Source of the DNA: Cryptomeria japonica
Taxonomy: Eukaryota; Streptophyta; Pinopsida; Cupressales; Cupressaceae
Direction of reading: 5' to 3'
Length of the DNA: 64,000 nt
Assembly (NCBI RefSeq): GCF_030272615.1
Contig: NC_081414.1
Span: forward strand, 810,441,069 to 810,505,068
Position 1 is the stretch's first letter. Each line of letters starts with the position of its first letter. Shown piece by piece: positions 24,651 to 36,790 of this stretch. The notes below the pieces were generated by a model. It searched no databases and had not been told where the DNA came from. It saw only the letters and a program-made list of their open reading frames with translations. The translations under genes were made by a program, and so were the position numbers.

Positions 24651-25097
24651 TGTTGGCATTGCATAGAGATTGTATAGATGAAGTATAATATTGTCATTGA
24701 TGTCAATAGTAACTAGTAATGGAGTTGTATTATAACCAGTAGTGATGCAGTTTTGCAACCAGTAGTTAGGCAATGTTGGAAACCGATATTATTATTTGAA
24801 GCAGAGTGATCAACCAGTAACCCTAACCTATGGATATGTTAAACCCTAACCGATGGATCTTGGTGAATTGGTTATGATGATCTATGATCAAATGGTGATC
24901 AAAGATGATTGTGCCACATATTCATGTTGCATGTGATGAGTTTCAAAGTGATTTTAGCATGTGAAGATAACTGTTTATCTTGGGAATGAGCAAGTGCATA
25001 ACATGAAGTGAAACCGCATGATGAGTTATAAGATTCAATGTTTGGTGATCTAGGAGTAGGTGAGGTTGTCTAGAACAATGTGTAGATAGTCACTATG
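24651..25097 (+). repeat. Element D 3' LTR, segment 1
   Basis: It starts TGTTGGCATTGC and matches 12008-12239 joined to 18939 onwards, without element C. It is interrupted by E after CTATG. Confidence 0.92.
25093..25097. repeat. Target-site duplication of element E, left copy (CTATG)
   Basis: The right copy at 31687-31691 is CCATG (one change). The duplicated right end at 43937-43941 keeps CTATG. The empty site in the 5' LTR of D has one copy (ACTATGTAATCC). Confidence 0.85.
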
Positions 25098-26160
25098 TGT
25101 TAGCGTCCCCTCAATTTTCCATTAAAATTTCAAGTTTGTGGGTTGCCTTTTGCTATTTCTTCCTTTTCGGTCTTTGTATCTCTTCGCTTTGAACCTAAGT
25201 CATTGAACCTTTAAACAATACAAAGGTTCAAGGTTCAAAGCATACTTTAGGTAATGTCCTTAGCGGCTTTATCTAAATTAAAAACAATCACATTGTTGTA
25301 ATGTGTTTTGAACTTTGAACCCATGAACCTTTTTGGTTCAAGGTTCAAAAGTTTCCTTTGCGTGAGTTGCGGCTGTATAATGTTATTTAACGAGCAAGCA
25401 TAAATGTGTTTAAGTCAGTATTGAACTTGAAATTTGAACCATTTATATTTTGGTTCCACGGTTCAAAGTTCAAAGTCCTTTTACTTGTTTGTTGTGGTTA
25501 TTTCTTGTTCCCGGTATTATTTCGAGCCACTAGTTTGAAAGTTTTCTCTTGTTCTCTCAGAATGAATTTGAACCATTGAAATCCTTGTGATTTGGTTCAA
25601 GGTTCAAAAGGTTCACTCCAAGTTGACTCTAAATATTTTAATAACATTGGAGGTAGCACAGAAAAAAGGAATATTCCTAGCATCTAATAATTTAAAGTTC
25701 TTAATTTGGAAATAAATCATGAGGATATTAACTATTTGTGCGGAGGTGATGGGCAATTATGAAAGTGTCAGGTTTTCAATCGTATCACTGTTACTTCACA
25801 TGTTTGAATGAATAATTATGAAGCGTCTGTAGATTTTTCTTAGTTTTTTCTCATTTATTCAAAAAGACATGTGAATTCATAAACAAAATTGTAAAGGTCA
25901 TAGTTGTTATAACTAAATGAACCATAGATGCCGAAGGTAGTTTCAGCTCCACTTTCCTGAGAGGGTTTCACAAATTCATGATGGTAATAAGTGAGTTCAA
26001 ACAATTTCCCTATATTGTGTTTCTTTAGTTCAGAAGGTTTGTCAGTGTAGAAGAAATCTTTGGTTTGTCGAAATAGAATTCTATCCCGCTTTAAGATTGT
26101 TTGGTAGAAGTACAAGTAGACATTATGAGACCAATACTTCTGAAACTTGGTCAGACATAA
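25098..26160 (+). other. Element E 5' leader with four hairpin repeats
   Basis: Four units built from TTGAACC and GGTTCAA half-sites lie at 25188-25240, 25307-25353, 25420-25476 and 25563-25614. Each can fold as a stem; the first is almost perfect (CTTTGAACC pairing with GGTTCAAAG). The sequences between units are unrelated. On the opposite strand an 87-codon open stretch (25855-26115) exists without recognisable homology. Confidence 0.8.
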
Positions 26161-27301
26161 TGCTTGGTGAGCATACTTATAGAATTAGATGATACTTCTT
26201 TAGCTCAAGATGACCTAGGGAATTTCTTAGAAAGGGCCAGAAACCCTGAAGCTGGTTCAATAATGGAGAGGATAGTAAGAAGTGGTCTGGTTGAAGCTGC
26301 TGCATTTCCAATTGCTGCCCCATGCCCAGATTTGGTAATAGCATGTATGAATAGATATGATGCTGAAAATAGGTGCATAAGAACCAGTAGTAGCGAGTTG
26401 TTAGTTTATATTAACAGAGAAATAGTAATGGTTGCGATGGGAATCTCGCATAAGGAGCCATATGAAGACTGGTCAATTGGGACCTCATATGCATTCTTCT
26501 CTAAGAAGACAAGTGTATACAAAAGCGTTATTGCAAGAAATTGGCATCTAAAAGTTCAAAAGGGTGGGTCACGGCTATTGAACCCCCTTATCAGGGACCA
26601 GTTCATTATAGAAGTGTGAGATATTATGATATTATTGAATAGGTTGAAGGGGAATTCACACTCCTTTTATTGGAACAATTGGATGTATTTTTATATTCAC
26701 GTGCTTCTATAAGGTGAAAAATATCTTGACTGGGCGCAACTAATTATAGAAAGGCTTCATGAGGGATTAAATAATTTTGTGGGTATGTCTAGCTTTTACA
26801 TGTCTTCTTATTTATTCTACATATTAGCCTATACTAGAGATTGGCATAGACTGCATAGTGAACCATGGGTGGATGGTATGAAAGTCTATGATTACTATCC
26901 TTTACTACAACAATAGAAATATGTAGAGCATATCACCAAATAGAATGGTGTCTTTGCAAGAAGACTTGCATTTGAATTACAAGGTGATGTTAATAAAAGG
27001 ATGTCAGTTGAAGCCATGAAATTGATTAGTATATATGGCAACTTTTTCATTCAATTTCACAAGTTTACCTATCTTCGAGTAGGTGGTTTTGAGGGTGAAC
27101 CATTTAAGCTACCTAAATATGCCTTTGATAGCTATGTACTCATTCAAGTGAGAAGACAATTGTCTCATGTTGATAAAAAGTTAGGAACAAAGGGTGAATC
27201 TAGGGTTGCTTTTCCAATTGAACTTGGCTACTACAGTTGTAAGTCCATGTCTGATGCTTTGAAATTGGAGTTAGAATTTAAGAAGATGAATTTGCAGCCT
27301 T

Positions 27302-27306
27302 ATGTT
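27302..27306. repeat. Target-site duplication of solo LTR L1, left copy (ATGTT)
   Basis: Repeated at 28852-28856. Confidence 0.85.
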
Positions 27307-28294
27307 TGTTGTTATTTTGGCAATAAGTTGTTATTGATGTCAACCGGCATGATGGATATTCCCATGAGAGTGAGAAAATAGACTGAAGGCTTACCGATAA
27401 GGCATAAACCGGTCTAGAGGTTTGCTACCTATTTTGTTAAAGTTACCAAAAGAAAAGACTTGTTACCAGTATAGTGTGCACTATTGGTTAGCAAAAGAAG
27501 AAGGCCTTACCGGTAAGGCGTGTACCAATATGAGTTTGCTAAATGTTCAAGACTCAATGGACTGTGTGTCAATGAGAAAAGTGATTGACAATGGTGATGC
27601 CATGTGGAGCTGAGGTGGTAAATATGCAGAGGTTGATAAAGCCACCATCAACATGGTTGGTGAAACTATTAGTCAATATAAATAAAATAGCCACAAATCA
27701 TGGGATTGTAACTGACCGATGCGGCTAGAGGAAGAAAGAATGAAAGAGGAAGATTAGGGAGTAGTTGGTGCCTGGATCAATACAAAGGAAATCCAATTTA
27801 GGAAGACGTAAAAAAGGAAACAGTTGAAGCATTTTATGTGTCGACAGATTTAAAGGAAGGAAATCTTGTTCGAGATTGCTATTTTTCAGCAAATATGTGT
27901 TGGATAATGGAAACCGTGTATAGATGCATCCCTGCATGACAGATGATCGATCCAAAATAGGCTGGATCAAATCTCATGAAGATTATGTTGGGAAGAGGAA
28001 ACCCTAACCGCTCCAAAGTTTGAATTGCTTTCTGGCAGGAAATCACAAGATAAAGAGGAAAGCTCGAGACAAAGCAAGCTAATACTATAGAGAAGATGAA
28101 GAGAAAAGAGAGATTAAGTGAAAGACAAGAATTTCTACCCTTAGAAATAGTTATAATAAAGTTGTAGAGTAAGTGAGAAAGCATACCGCTAAGAGGGTTC
28201 TACTGGCATAACTATAGTTTCATAGTTAAGCTAAATTGGCAAGGTGTGGCAAAGCAGACAACATCCAAGTGTGACATAGTGGGTTGAGAGACTA

Positions 28295-28337
<43 letters not shown>

Positions 28338-28851
28338 TAACATACGCTGAGAATCAAAGAAGATAATCTCACAACCGGTAGTGTGAGATTCAGTGGAGGA
28401 GAAAAGACTGTCAGTCGACTGTGATTTATTTGATCAAAGAGTTGTAGAATTCATTTGCAACAAGAAGCCTTAATATACATTGCCAAGTTGAAGCTTGTTG
28501 CAGGGGTTGGTTCTCCTTAGGTTGGTTCCTTAAAAGGTGAAGGGGTTGGTGCTCCTTGGGTTAGTGCCCTAAATATTGGTAATTCAGTGTTCTACCTGTG
28601 AGGTTGGATTGGAGCAGTAGACTCCAACAACTTTTCTCACCGAGGTTTTTCCCACATTGGGTTTTCCTCATAAATCTGGTGTTGAGAGTTACATTTGTGT
28701 GATTGGTCTCCTTGGCTTTCTTTCTAGCTCTAACGGTTTGATTGTTTAGTGTTTAAGTGGATAACTGATATTCTGAAGTTGATTTGAAAGTCAAACATAT
28801 TAGGAACCACTAATTCACCCCCCCCCTCTCAGTGGTAGTCTGTGTTCAACA
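27307..28851 (+). repeat. Solo LTR L1 inside element E
   Basis: 1545 bp, TGTTGTTATT...GTTCAACA, flanked by ATGTT. It contains the conserved LTR hairpin module (28637-28670) and the C-tract (28818-28827) near its end, which gives its orientation. No internal region or second LTR is present, so it is a product of LTR-LTR recombination. Two copies of a roughly 120-bp unit start near 27385 and 27502. Confidence 0.85.
28295..28336. repeat. Microsatellite (TG)n(AG)n
   Basis: A run of TG dinucleotides changes to AG dinucleotides. It lies inside solo LTR L1. Confidence 0.95.
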
Positions 28852-28856
28852 ATGTT
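28852..28856. repeat. Target-site duplication of solo LTR L1, right copy (ATGTT)
   Basis: Matches 27302-27306. The element E frame continues at 28857. Confidence 0.85.
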
Positions 28857-30694
28857 TCTAGATGAAAGTTTGACAACAAGGGATATGTTGTGGAAAATAT
28901 AAATTTAGATGACCATTTCTATCATGAACCCCTATTGGAAGATTATTGAGAAAATTGTAGTGATGACTATGAAGTAAGGAAGAGATTATGGTTGAGATTT
29001 ACTCTACAACAAGTAATTACCATGATAATTCTCATCAATGTGTCTAGGGTATAGGAAGAAATAGGGGAGGATGTTTTAGATCTTGAATTTAATAAGAAGG
29101 TTCAAGGAAAGCTGATTCTTGAGATTTACTAGGACAAAAAGGAAGATGAAAACATTCAGGCTAGGACCTTCAATGTTATAAGGAGAACTGAAAAATGGTT
29201 AAGAGACCAGAAATTTAGAAAAGGATCATTCATGCCTTCCCATGAACTAACAGTTTGTTTGCATACTACGACTCAACTTCCTTTTTCTACCTCTAACAAG
29301 ATTGTTGATGTTGCAGGTGATATACAGCCAGTTGTTGAAAAATTTCAACCCAAAAGATCAAAAATATCCCTGTTGAGTTCTTCAACAGTTAGAGTGACTT
29401 GTTCAAGAAGCAAGAAGAAGAGTAGAGATCTAGCATTGAGCCAAATTTTTGTAGACCTCAATCCGACTAAGGAAGTTGAAGTGATAATGGATCAACAAGA
29501 ATTGAATAACCCTCTAGTACAAGATGTGGATACAGGTAAAGAACCAAAAGGTGAGTCGAACCCATTGAACACCCTAACTATTGTTGATTCCCCAAGTGAT
29601 TAGACAAATCCTTCATCCAAAGAAGCTTCAAGCACTCCATGATGGTTAGGGGATTCCATTGGGAAGAAATGCAGTATTGTCCCAATCACAATCCCCATTG
29701 AAGATATGGTTAGCAAGTGCCTCAAAAAAGTGTCTAAGTTAAAGAAACTCAAAACACATACAATGATGGAGGTAGATGAGGCTATAGGTCATTGGATAGA
29801 TGAAATAGCTAAACCTATCCAAGGCAGAGATTTAGAGAAAGCTACTGAAGATGACTTCATTGTGGAGAAAATCATTTTGGGAGTTTCTTCACAGGTGGTT
29901 GATGTCAAGCACTTGGAATCCTCTACAAAGAGGATGATTTCAAGATCTTGGAAAGATAAAAATGATAAAAAGGAGTTGAAATAGATCATCACCCAAATGG
30001 ATGAATACATTAATTCCATACACCATCCAAGTCCTCAACCCTTGTTACAAATGACACTATCATTTGATCCGAAATCTCGGGTGAACCAAAAGATGTTAGA
30101 TCAGGTTCAGAGAAAAAAATGGGTGCAGAGAAGTTCAATGAATGGCTTGATCTCATAATACAATAGGATTTAGATTATATTGTCAGCTTGGTAAAATTGT
30201 ATGAAGATGTTGTAACCGTAAGTAAGGAGTTAGAACTAGAAGTTGTTGTCTAGGAAAAGGAAAGGACTAAATGGGTGGTAGTACTTGCGCAAATGAACGA
30301 TGTGCAGAAATTTGGCATAATGAAGTTCTTAGCTGAGAAACCTGTGGAGAGTTTGGATGACAATGTGCTTTATGTGTCGAGGAAAAATATAGAGTGGCAA
30401 AATTCCATCATCAAACAAGGCCATGAGGAATCTACAAGGTTTTTTAAAGGGTTGATATATCCGATTGACATAATACAAAAAGATCTTAAGTGTATTGACA
30501 TTCAACTCATGAAGGAAGATTCTCAAACAATTGAAGTTGTTGTAGACATGGCAAAGATCTTCAAGGAAAGAATACAGTTCATCAGGGAAATAAATTCCTT
30601 GACTACAAATGATTTCTCAAGGGTGGCTAGAATAGAGTCATTGCTCACAGTTTGCTCAGATCATTTGCAGGTGCATAAAGCTAGGGTGTTGTAG

Positions 30695-31686
30695 ATAAAC
30701 ATGGATAAGGAGGTCTAGAAGCAACGCATCTTACATATTAGACTCCCATATTTTCGAGTCATCTTAAATTTCTCAACAGCACATCTGGACTGGCATAACA
30801 TGTGTAGTTCCATGACAAAGTAGGATAAATAAGTGGCCTCCTCTGCCACGGTCGAGTCCTGATCAACTAATGGATGAGTTGTCAACCAATCTAGGGTTGT
30901 TGTTTATTTAGTTTCATTTGTTTTCAAGTAAACGGTTTCTTTTACTCTAGGTTAGAGTTAAAAGTTTCAGTTATGATGTAACAAAGTATTGGCCTAGGGG
31001 CTATTTATGTAAGTTTAAGTGAGGATCCGAAAAACTATGATTTGGAGGAATGGATTAGTTTTCTTTGAAATTCTCAAAACTGATATTTCTTGCGTTTGAA
31101 TGAAATGCTATGGTATGCAATGTTAAAATCTGTGTATTTGAAGAATTGGCAACTTCAGTTGGGATATTTGCTGATGTGCAAAAGTATCATTTCATTACTA
31201 GTTATTTATGTGCTTCTGAATTCATTGATTTTGTTGCTTATAAGGAAATTCATTGTTGTTTAAGTGGTATTGATCCCCTTTTCCCTGTGAGGCATGAGTG
31301 AGAATCGTTCAGCATTTATAATGCTTTGAGTTTACTTTGTTTTGGTCTTATGAAATGAACATGTGTAGAAGTAGAAGTCCGTGAGCTCTACATTTGAACT
31401 AGATCTTCAATAATTTTCTTTTCAATCTTCATAGCATTCTTTTTTGTTGATGAATGAATGCAAAAGAATTTCGCCCTTTTTGGTGAAAAGTGTATTGATT
31501 TCTAAATTTTCTGCATAAAAAATCATTGTAAATCTCACAAGGAGCTGCCCTCTAATGCAAAGGATGAACCTTAAATCAGCTCACCCAACTTTTGGTTCAT
31601 TTGTTGTCCTTTCATAAAGGGGTGTGCAAGAGTCATATTGTAATTTAAATACAATTTAAAGAAAGGGGCCATTCTGTTAACCAACA
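30695..31686 (+). other. Element E 3' region
   Basis: Non-coding, about 1 kb. It has a GGCTATTTATG stretch near 31000, AATGAA-type polyadenylation-like signals, and a GAACC...GGTTC inverted pair at 31567-31596 that echoes the leader hairpins. It ends AACCAACA. The bases from 31053 on are repeated at 43313-43936 by the tandem duplication. Confidence 0.6.
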
Positions 31687-31691
31687 CCATG
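31687..31691. repeat. Target-site duplication of element E, right copy (CCATG)
   Basis: One base differs from CTATG at 25093-25097; the duplicated copy at 43937-43941 is exact. Confidence 0.8.
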
Positions 31692-32218
31692 TAATCCAAT
31701 GGTCATGTTTGAACTGATATATTTGTAATCTCTATGAGATCTTAGGTTTTGTGATGTGTTACCAACCTATTCTATTTTCTTATAAGGTCGATGAGTTGTT
31801 TTATAATAGTGTTGGCAATTTTAATTAAGTGTGGTAGTGTGATTGTTGTCGAACCAAAAGGAGTATCTTCAGAATGTTTTGAAGGCAGATGGGAGCATAA
31901 ATGGATCTGATTAAGTAGAGAAGTTCTATTACTAGATCAACAAGACCTTGTTCTTCTCTAACAATTACAACAGTTAAATCTCGTAGGCGGGTAAGCTTTA
32001 ACAAACTTGGTGCTATATAAATCCTCTAACCAGGTGATCCATTAGCTTGGATTTGAAATCCTGTATTGAGGTTACTCCTAACAGGTTATTGCTCTTGACA
32101 GGGTATTTTAGTCAATCCCTTAACCAGGTGCTCCTTAACCAGATCTGTTCTTAATAGGACATTTTTGTAAAGCTTATAACAAGGCTTGGCTCCTAACAAG
32201 GAAAACTTTAGAAGAGGT
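31692..32218 (+). repeat. Element D 3' LTR, segment 2
   Basis: It continues the LTR after E (TAATCCAATGGTC) up to the insertion of G. It includes the CTAACCAGGT ladder (about 31970-32160). Confidence 0.92.
32214..32218. repeat. Target-site duplication of element G, left copy (GAGGT)
   Basis: Repeated at 38433-38437. The empty site GAAGAGGTCATAAT is preserved in tandem unit 2 at about 44405-44418. Confidence 0.92.
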
Positions 32219-33146
32219 TGTTGTTCTCAAAATCTGATTCCTCTTCAATGCCCTTAAAATAATACAATCTAAAATGAATGCCGAAGAGACATCAAGGAGA
32301 AAGGGATTCTAGAGACAACATATGACAAGGTTTGGTTAGACCTTCTACACTTCGGACCTTTCTTTGAGCCCAGGTGGGTATACCTTCTATGAATTAACTC
32401 CACAATCTTAAGCAACAAATCCACAGCAAACCAGTCCAGAAACCAGTGGATTCATTCACCTTGAAAAACAATTGAAAACAAAGGATGAAACAATACTCAA
32501 CTTCAACATATTTGATCAACAAAGTATGCAATAAATAGCCTTCGACTAATACCAGTGCTTTATCCAAGGCTACAGAGTCACTCAAACTCAAATAAAACTC
32601 CTGAAACAAAATATCTCTATACTTCCCATCAACTTGGTTTCCATTTATCCTTGCAGATGCCTAACATCAACAAGAATTTAATCACTTCAAAATAAACTAT
32701 GGCCCTCAAAATTCAAAGCTTCTCCTAAAGTATTTACTGGTAGAGTGGTCATGCATGTTTAATTTCCCTCCTAAAGAGAAAAGCTAGAAACACCCATACT
32801 GAGATTGCCTTACAATTTCATTCAAACAGAAAAATCCTAGACTATTCTGAATGAAAAAGAGTAAATAAACTCAAGGATAAGATTGAAGACGACACAAAGC
32901 TTTCATTCCAAAATGACAGCCTGTATATTGATATTCATTTGAAAAGATCTTACAAAAGTCTGATTCTCCATTAATCTTTGGAAAAGCTCAGATAATATTT
33001 TTGCAGCGTTTTCTTACAAAAGTTTTGTGATCCCTCTCTCTCTAGTCCTAGTATCCATTTATAACAATATGGATGCACAAAGCTTCAGACTTCTCGAGGA
33101 AAGTTTGTTACAATTACTTCAAAAATTGAAGAAGTTACAATTTCAG
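32219..33146 (-). other. Element G 3' region
   Basis: 928 non-coding bases after the stop of the long protein. A TATAAATGG sequence (plus-strand 33057-33065) and AATGAA-like signals are present. There is no poly(A) tail and no polypurine tract at the edge. Confidence 0.6.
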
Positions 33147-36100
33147 TTATGCGCTCTTTTCAGCTTCTTCAGCAGTCTGTTGGACGGGTTGTTCAGTTGC
33201 AACCTCTTCTGGCTCTTTAGGGACGCTCTCTAACTGCTCCGGATCTTGAGTGGAATATTTAACTCCCCACTCACTATACGTCTCCTCGGTCGGCCATACA
33301 AAATTAATCACATCACTTTTAACCTTAGTCAACCCTTTCCAAGAATTCCTCAGTTTGTTGACTTCTGAGTTAAGAAAACTGTAGTGTGATTTAATTCTTT
33401 CTATTTCCTATATGGTTAGAACAAAGAATGAGGTGTCATCGAGATCAATGATTCCTTTGACCCTTGCTGACAACTTAGCATCTATCTCATTGAGCCATAC
33501 CTGCTTGTCTTTCAGCTGGTCTGGATTGGCAAAAATTCCTGGAAGCAACTCAAAACTTGATCAGTGTATTCCTTTTTGCACAAATTGACCTTCCTGTCCA
33601 TATTGTCTACATCTGCAGCTAATTGCATTAAAACTTTAGCAACATCAGAAGTAGCCTTTATAATGGGATTGGCCCTTGCTTCATCATAGGAAACACACAT
33701 GAACTCCAAATCCTGCTCCCTAGGCCTCCATCTGTCAAAAATGGGTGTCAAGATGGCCTTATCTCTTCTCAACTCAGTCCATATCTCCATGACTTTTCCT
33801 ACACTATTGTGAAGGAGTGAAGCATTTATAGTGTTTGCAAAACTGGAGACTGTGGCCTTGATCTTTTCTTCATACTTTCCTGCATAATAGGCCTGAGTTT
33901 GCTTAAGACTCTCCAATTCTTGGGGAGTTATCTCTATCATCTGAGAGCTGGAAGGTGCAGGAGATGGTGGGAGCTCAATAATGGGGCTAGTAGGTGGAGG
34001 TCTTGCAGGAGAAGAGGTGATCATAAATGTTGAAGACTCACCTTGTGGACGTTGTCCTGCTAACTGGCTCTACAATTTGGCAATAATACTCTCCTTGCCT
34101 CTTATTTCCTCCTTGGCACTGTCATAAGCCTTCAAGACTGTTTCCAATTTGAGCTGGAGGGCTTCCTTTTCTTTAGCATCCTTCTCAGCTACTGCAACAC
34201 TAAATTTGGCAGTCTCCAACACTGTGCTAGCAGCCTCTACTACCCCTGTACTCTCTACTCTCTTGACCATTAATCCACCAATGTGACTTGTCCCTGTGGT
34301 GTCTTTACCCTTCTTGTCCTCATTTCTCTTAAGGGACCACATGACTAGAGCAGCATTGTCTTTACTGAATGTAACCCCTTCCATGGGTTTGGTTTCTTTT
34401 CTCACTGCATCTAGCACCAGAGCATCAGCAATATTCCATTCTCGTAGAATGAGCACTCCAGCTTGTGCTACTAAATCTCTTCCCTGTTCAGGAGTGATGG
34501 TTTTGAATTCTTCCATCATCTCCTGTTTTATTTCTTCCTCCACTGAGGCTGGATCTTTATCAGGTTGTTCTACCTTTCTTGTTTCACATCTAGCATTATA
34601 CTTATCTATATGTTGTTTCCAGATAAATTGCACAAATGCTTCAGATGTGACAAAACTATCATCCGCTAGAAAGGCACTAGTGGCCTTCTTTATCTCAGGA
34701 TCCCACTCCTGGCCTTTGAGTTCAGTTGAAGTGATGTCCATTTGTGCTTCAATGGGCTCTTCTGGCATCCCTTCTTCCACTTCATCATATGTATATGCAA
34801 TCTCCCCCAAGCTGCCCAACTGAGAGAGGTATTCAGTTGCTGCTTGTTCATCTCCAATGTGGAGAGGGGATTGGGATGGGGAATATAAGGGTGTATCTGA
34901 TTGCAGCTCCTTCCCCACCCTCTGCTTCTTTGGGCTGTCTTGTATGTCAATGACTTCATGTGCTTTCCTCTTCCCTTTGGATGAAGAGGGTTCCCCTCTT
35001 GCAGACACCAACACACTGTAACCTGCTTTCTTATGCAGGGTGTAATCACCAGGAGGGATGGCTTTAGTAGGAGCTGATTTCCCCAAAATCATTCTTGCTT
35101 TCTTAGGGTTGTTTTTAATTACAACTTCCCTTTTCTCCTTTATTGTCTGCATCACATCCTCAAAACAAATAATCAAAATTTTTATCTTTTCTTCCAATGG
35201 GAAGAAGCTAGACAATGGGTCATAGCTAGCATCAAATTGATGCACAAAATCTAGGGCCTTCCTGTAAGCCACCCATTTTTCCTTCCTCAACTCCTATTCA
35301 TCTAAATCAAATTCATTCCTGATGAGGTCTTCAGGAAAGTGGAATTGATGGGGCCTACCTTTGCATGCTACTTTCTTCCGGAATACACCATTGTAGAAGT
35401 CCTCCGGATCAACACATCTAGACACTGCAGTGGACAAATGGTAGGGTTTGAGGAAATCCTCAAAACATTTCCAGCCTCCCTTGGTGATTATAAATTGGTG
35501 GGCTACTGTAGCTGTAGGGAAAATAGTCCCTTTACCTCTGCCTATTAACTCTGCCTCTTGCAAGTCACCAATTTGTCTGAGAATCTCAGCTATTCCCACT
35601 TTGAGGGGGACCTGGTATGGTAACAAAAATGGGGTGCCTCTGAAACCAAAGACTCTAAAAACTGTGGAAACTGGATACAAGTACAGATCACCCCAGTTAT
35701 GAACTATCTTGATACTCTCTGCGAATTCTTTTGGTCTTAAGAATTCCAGAAGAACCTTGGGGACTCTTGGATTGTCAGAGCAAAGGAGAGTCCTTATCTT
35801 GGATGCAAAATATTTATCAAACTTTAGAAAACTTGCATCCTCTCTATCCCATGACAATACAGTACTCCATAATTGTACCGACATCTTTTCTCCCTCCTTT
35901 TCTTTTACCAGGTCCATTCCACTGGCAAAATAATCTCCACCTTTGAAGAGGAAGAGGTGCATCAATAGTGAATACCACCCAAATGGCCTATCCACCTTTC
36001 CATTCTTTATCCCTATCAATCCTCCATGGATAGCATCAGCAATATAGGAAGCATAATCAAATGTAATAGCAAGAGAAGGATTCAGAATTTGAACAATCAT

Positions 36101-36790
36101 TAACAGATAATGATTTGGCATATTAGATTCAGCATCCTCTCCTAGAACTTGGCAAAGTGCCCAGTACATCCCTTTTGCCCTCAAGGTAAACATACTTAGT
36201 GAAAAAGGCTCTTGTGTATTGGGCCCTACAACTGCTAACCCTCCCACTTTCAGAAAAAGTTCTTTGAGAGGCCCATTCCTGAGATGAGTCCTCTGTGCCC
36301 TGTACACCTGAGCTAACTGTGTGAAGTTTATAGGTTCCAAGAAATTGGTGAACTCACTGAGCCCAAACGCTTTTCTCAACTCTTCTGCATTAATCTCCAC
36401 GAGGGTTTTTCCATTTACATCCCGGATACACCTTGTAACTAAATCATAATTCAATGCCATTTGGGTTAATAAATCTGTATCCATGAACACCCCTGGGACC
36501 ACCAACTTCCCAACATCTAATTCCCAAATGCTATTTTGAGGAGCAGGAGAATTCCTCATCCCAAATCCGATTCTAAATAACCCCAACCCAGACAATCCCA
36601 CCTGCGGGTCTCTTAACCAATTACCCTTGTCATATAATCCTTCTCCAATTTTCAGTCGGGGAGCCCTAGGTACTAACTCTTTGGCCTTAGACACCTGGTT
36701 AGTTGACAACGTCAACTGCTCTAAAAAGTCATCACATACACTTCTTTCCAGATAATCAACTTTACTAGAAAATTCCCTTTTAGGCGCCAT
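33147..36790 (-). pseudogene. Element G long unknown protein, nearly intact
   Basis: I do not recognise this protein. ATG at 36790 (MAPKREFSS). It reads in one frame to about 33545, broken only by TAG codons at 35294-35296 and near 34065; one indel near 33540 and a further stop near 33408 precede the end at 33147. The N-terminal domain of about 500 residues has WELDVGKLVVPGVFM, FDYASYIADAIHGGL, GWYSLLMHLFLF, HNWGDLYLYPV and HFPEDLIRNE. A linker rich in Ser, Pro and Lys follows, then a TPEQGRDLVAQAGVL motif at about 34480, a Pro-rich stretch (33960-34020), and helical C-terminal segments. H shares nearly all of these blocks. No catalytic motif, zinc finger or membrane segment is obvious. Few lesions suggest it is young. 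Confidence 0.75.

Larger units (their letters stand above)
26161..30694 (+). pseudogene. Element E long unknown protein, interrupted by solo LTR L1
   Basis: I do not recognise this protein. The conserved N-terminal domain (26164-27306) aligns by eye with those of G and H: an xxYDxxxRCIR block, then VYINREIVMVAMGI, then a hydrophobic region. The frame runs without shifts to 27306, is cut by L1, and resumes in the same frame at 28857. The later part has a charged linker (29290-29600) and helical C-terminal segments (29706-29984 and, after a frameshift, 30275-30694). In-frame stops are frequent. The N-terminus seems shorter than in G. The role is unknown, and no enzymatic motif is visible. Confidence 0.65.
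25098..31686 (+). mobile_element. LTR-less element E with 5-bp TSD and unknown protein
   Basis: 6589 bp inserted in the 3' LTR of D. Both edges are fixed by comparison with uninterrupted LTR copies. It starts TGTTAGCG and ends CCAACA, like an LTR element, but the first and last kilobase show no resemblance to each other, so I see no LTRs. There is also no primer site, knuckle protein or polymerase. It has a leader with four hairpins, a long reading frame related to G and H, and a 1-kb 3' region. A solo LTR (L1) interrupts the reading frame. Confidence 0.8.

Noticed and set aside
25188-25614. CRISPR-like array in the leader of E
   Set aside because: The units are internally symmetric hairpins with unequal spacers, in a plant transposon context, with no cas genes.
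28295-28336. (TG)n(AG)n run as a regulatory element
   Set aside because: It is an ordinary microsatellite within a solo LTR.
25098-31686. E as a Mutator, hAT or CACTA DNA transposon
   Set aside because: The TSD is 5 (at most 6) bases rather than 8-9 or 3, and terminal inverted repeats beyond TGTT/AACA are absent.
34296-34823. 175-codon plus-strand open stretch
   Set aside because: It lies opposite the well-supported minus-strand protein of G and has the composition expected of a shadow frame.
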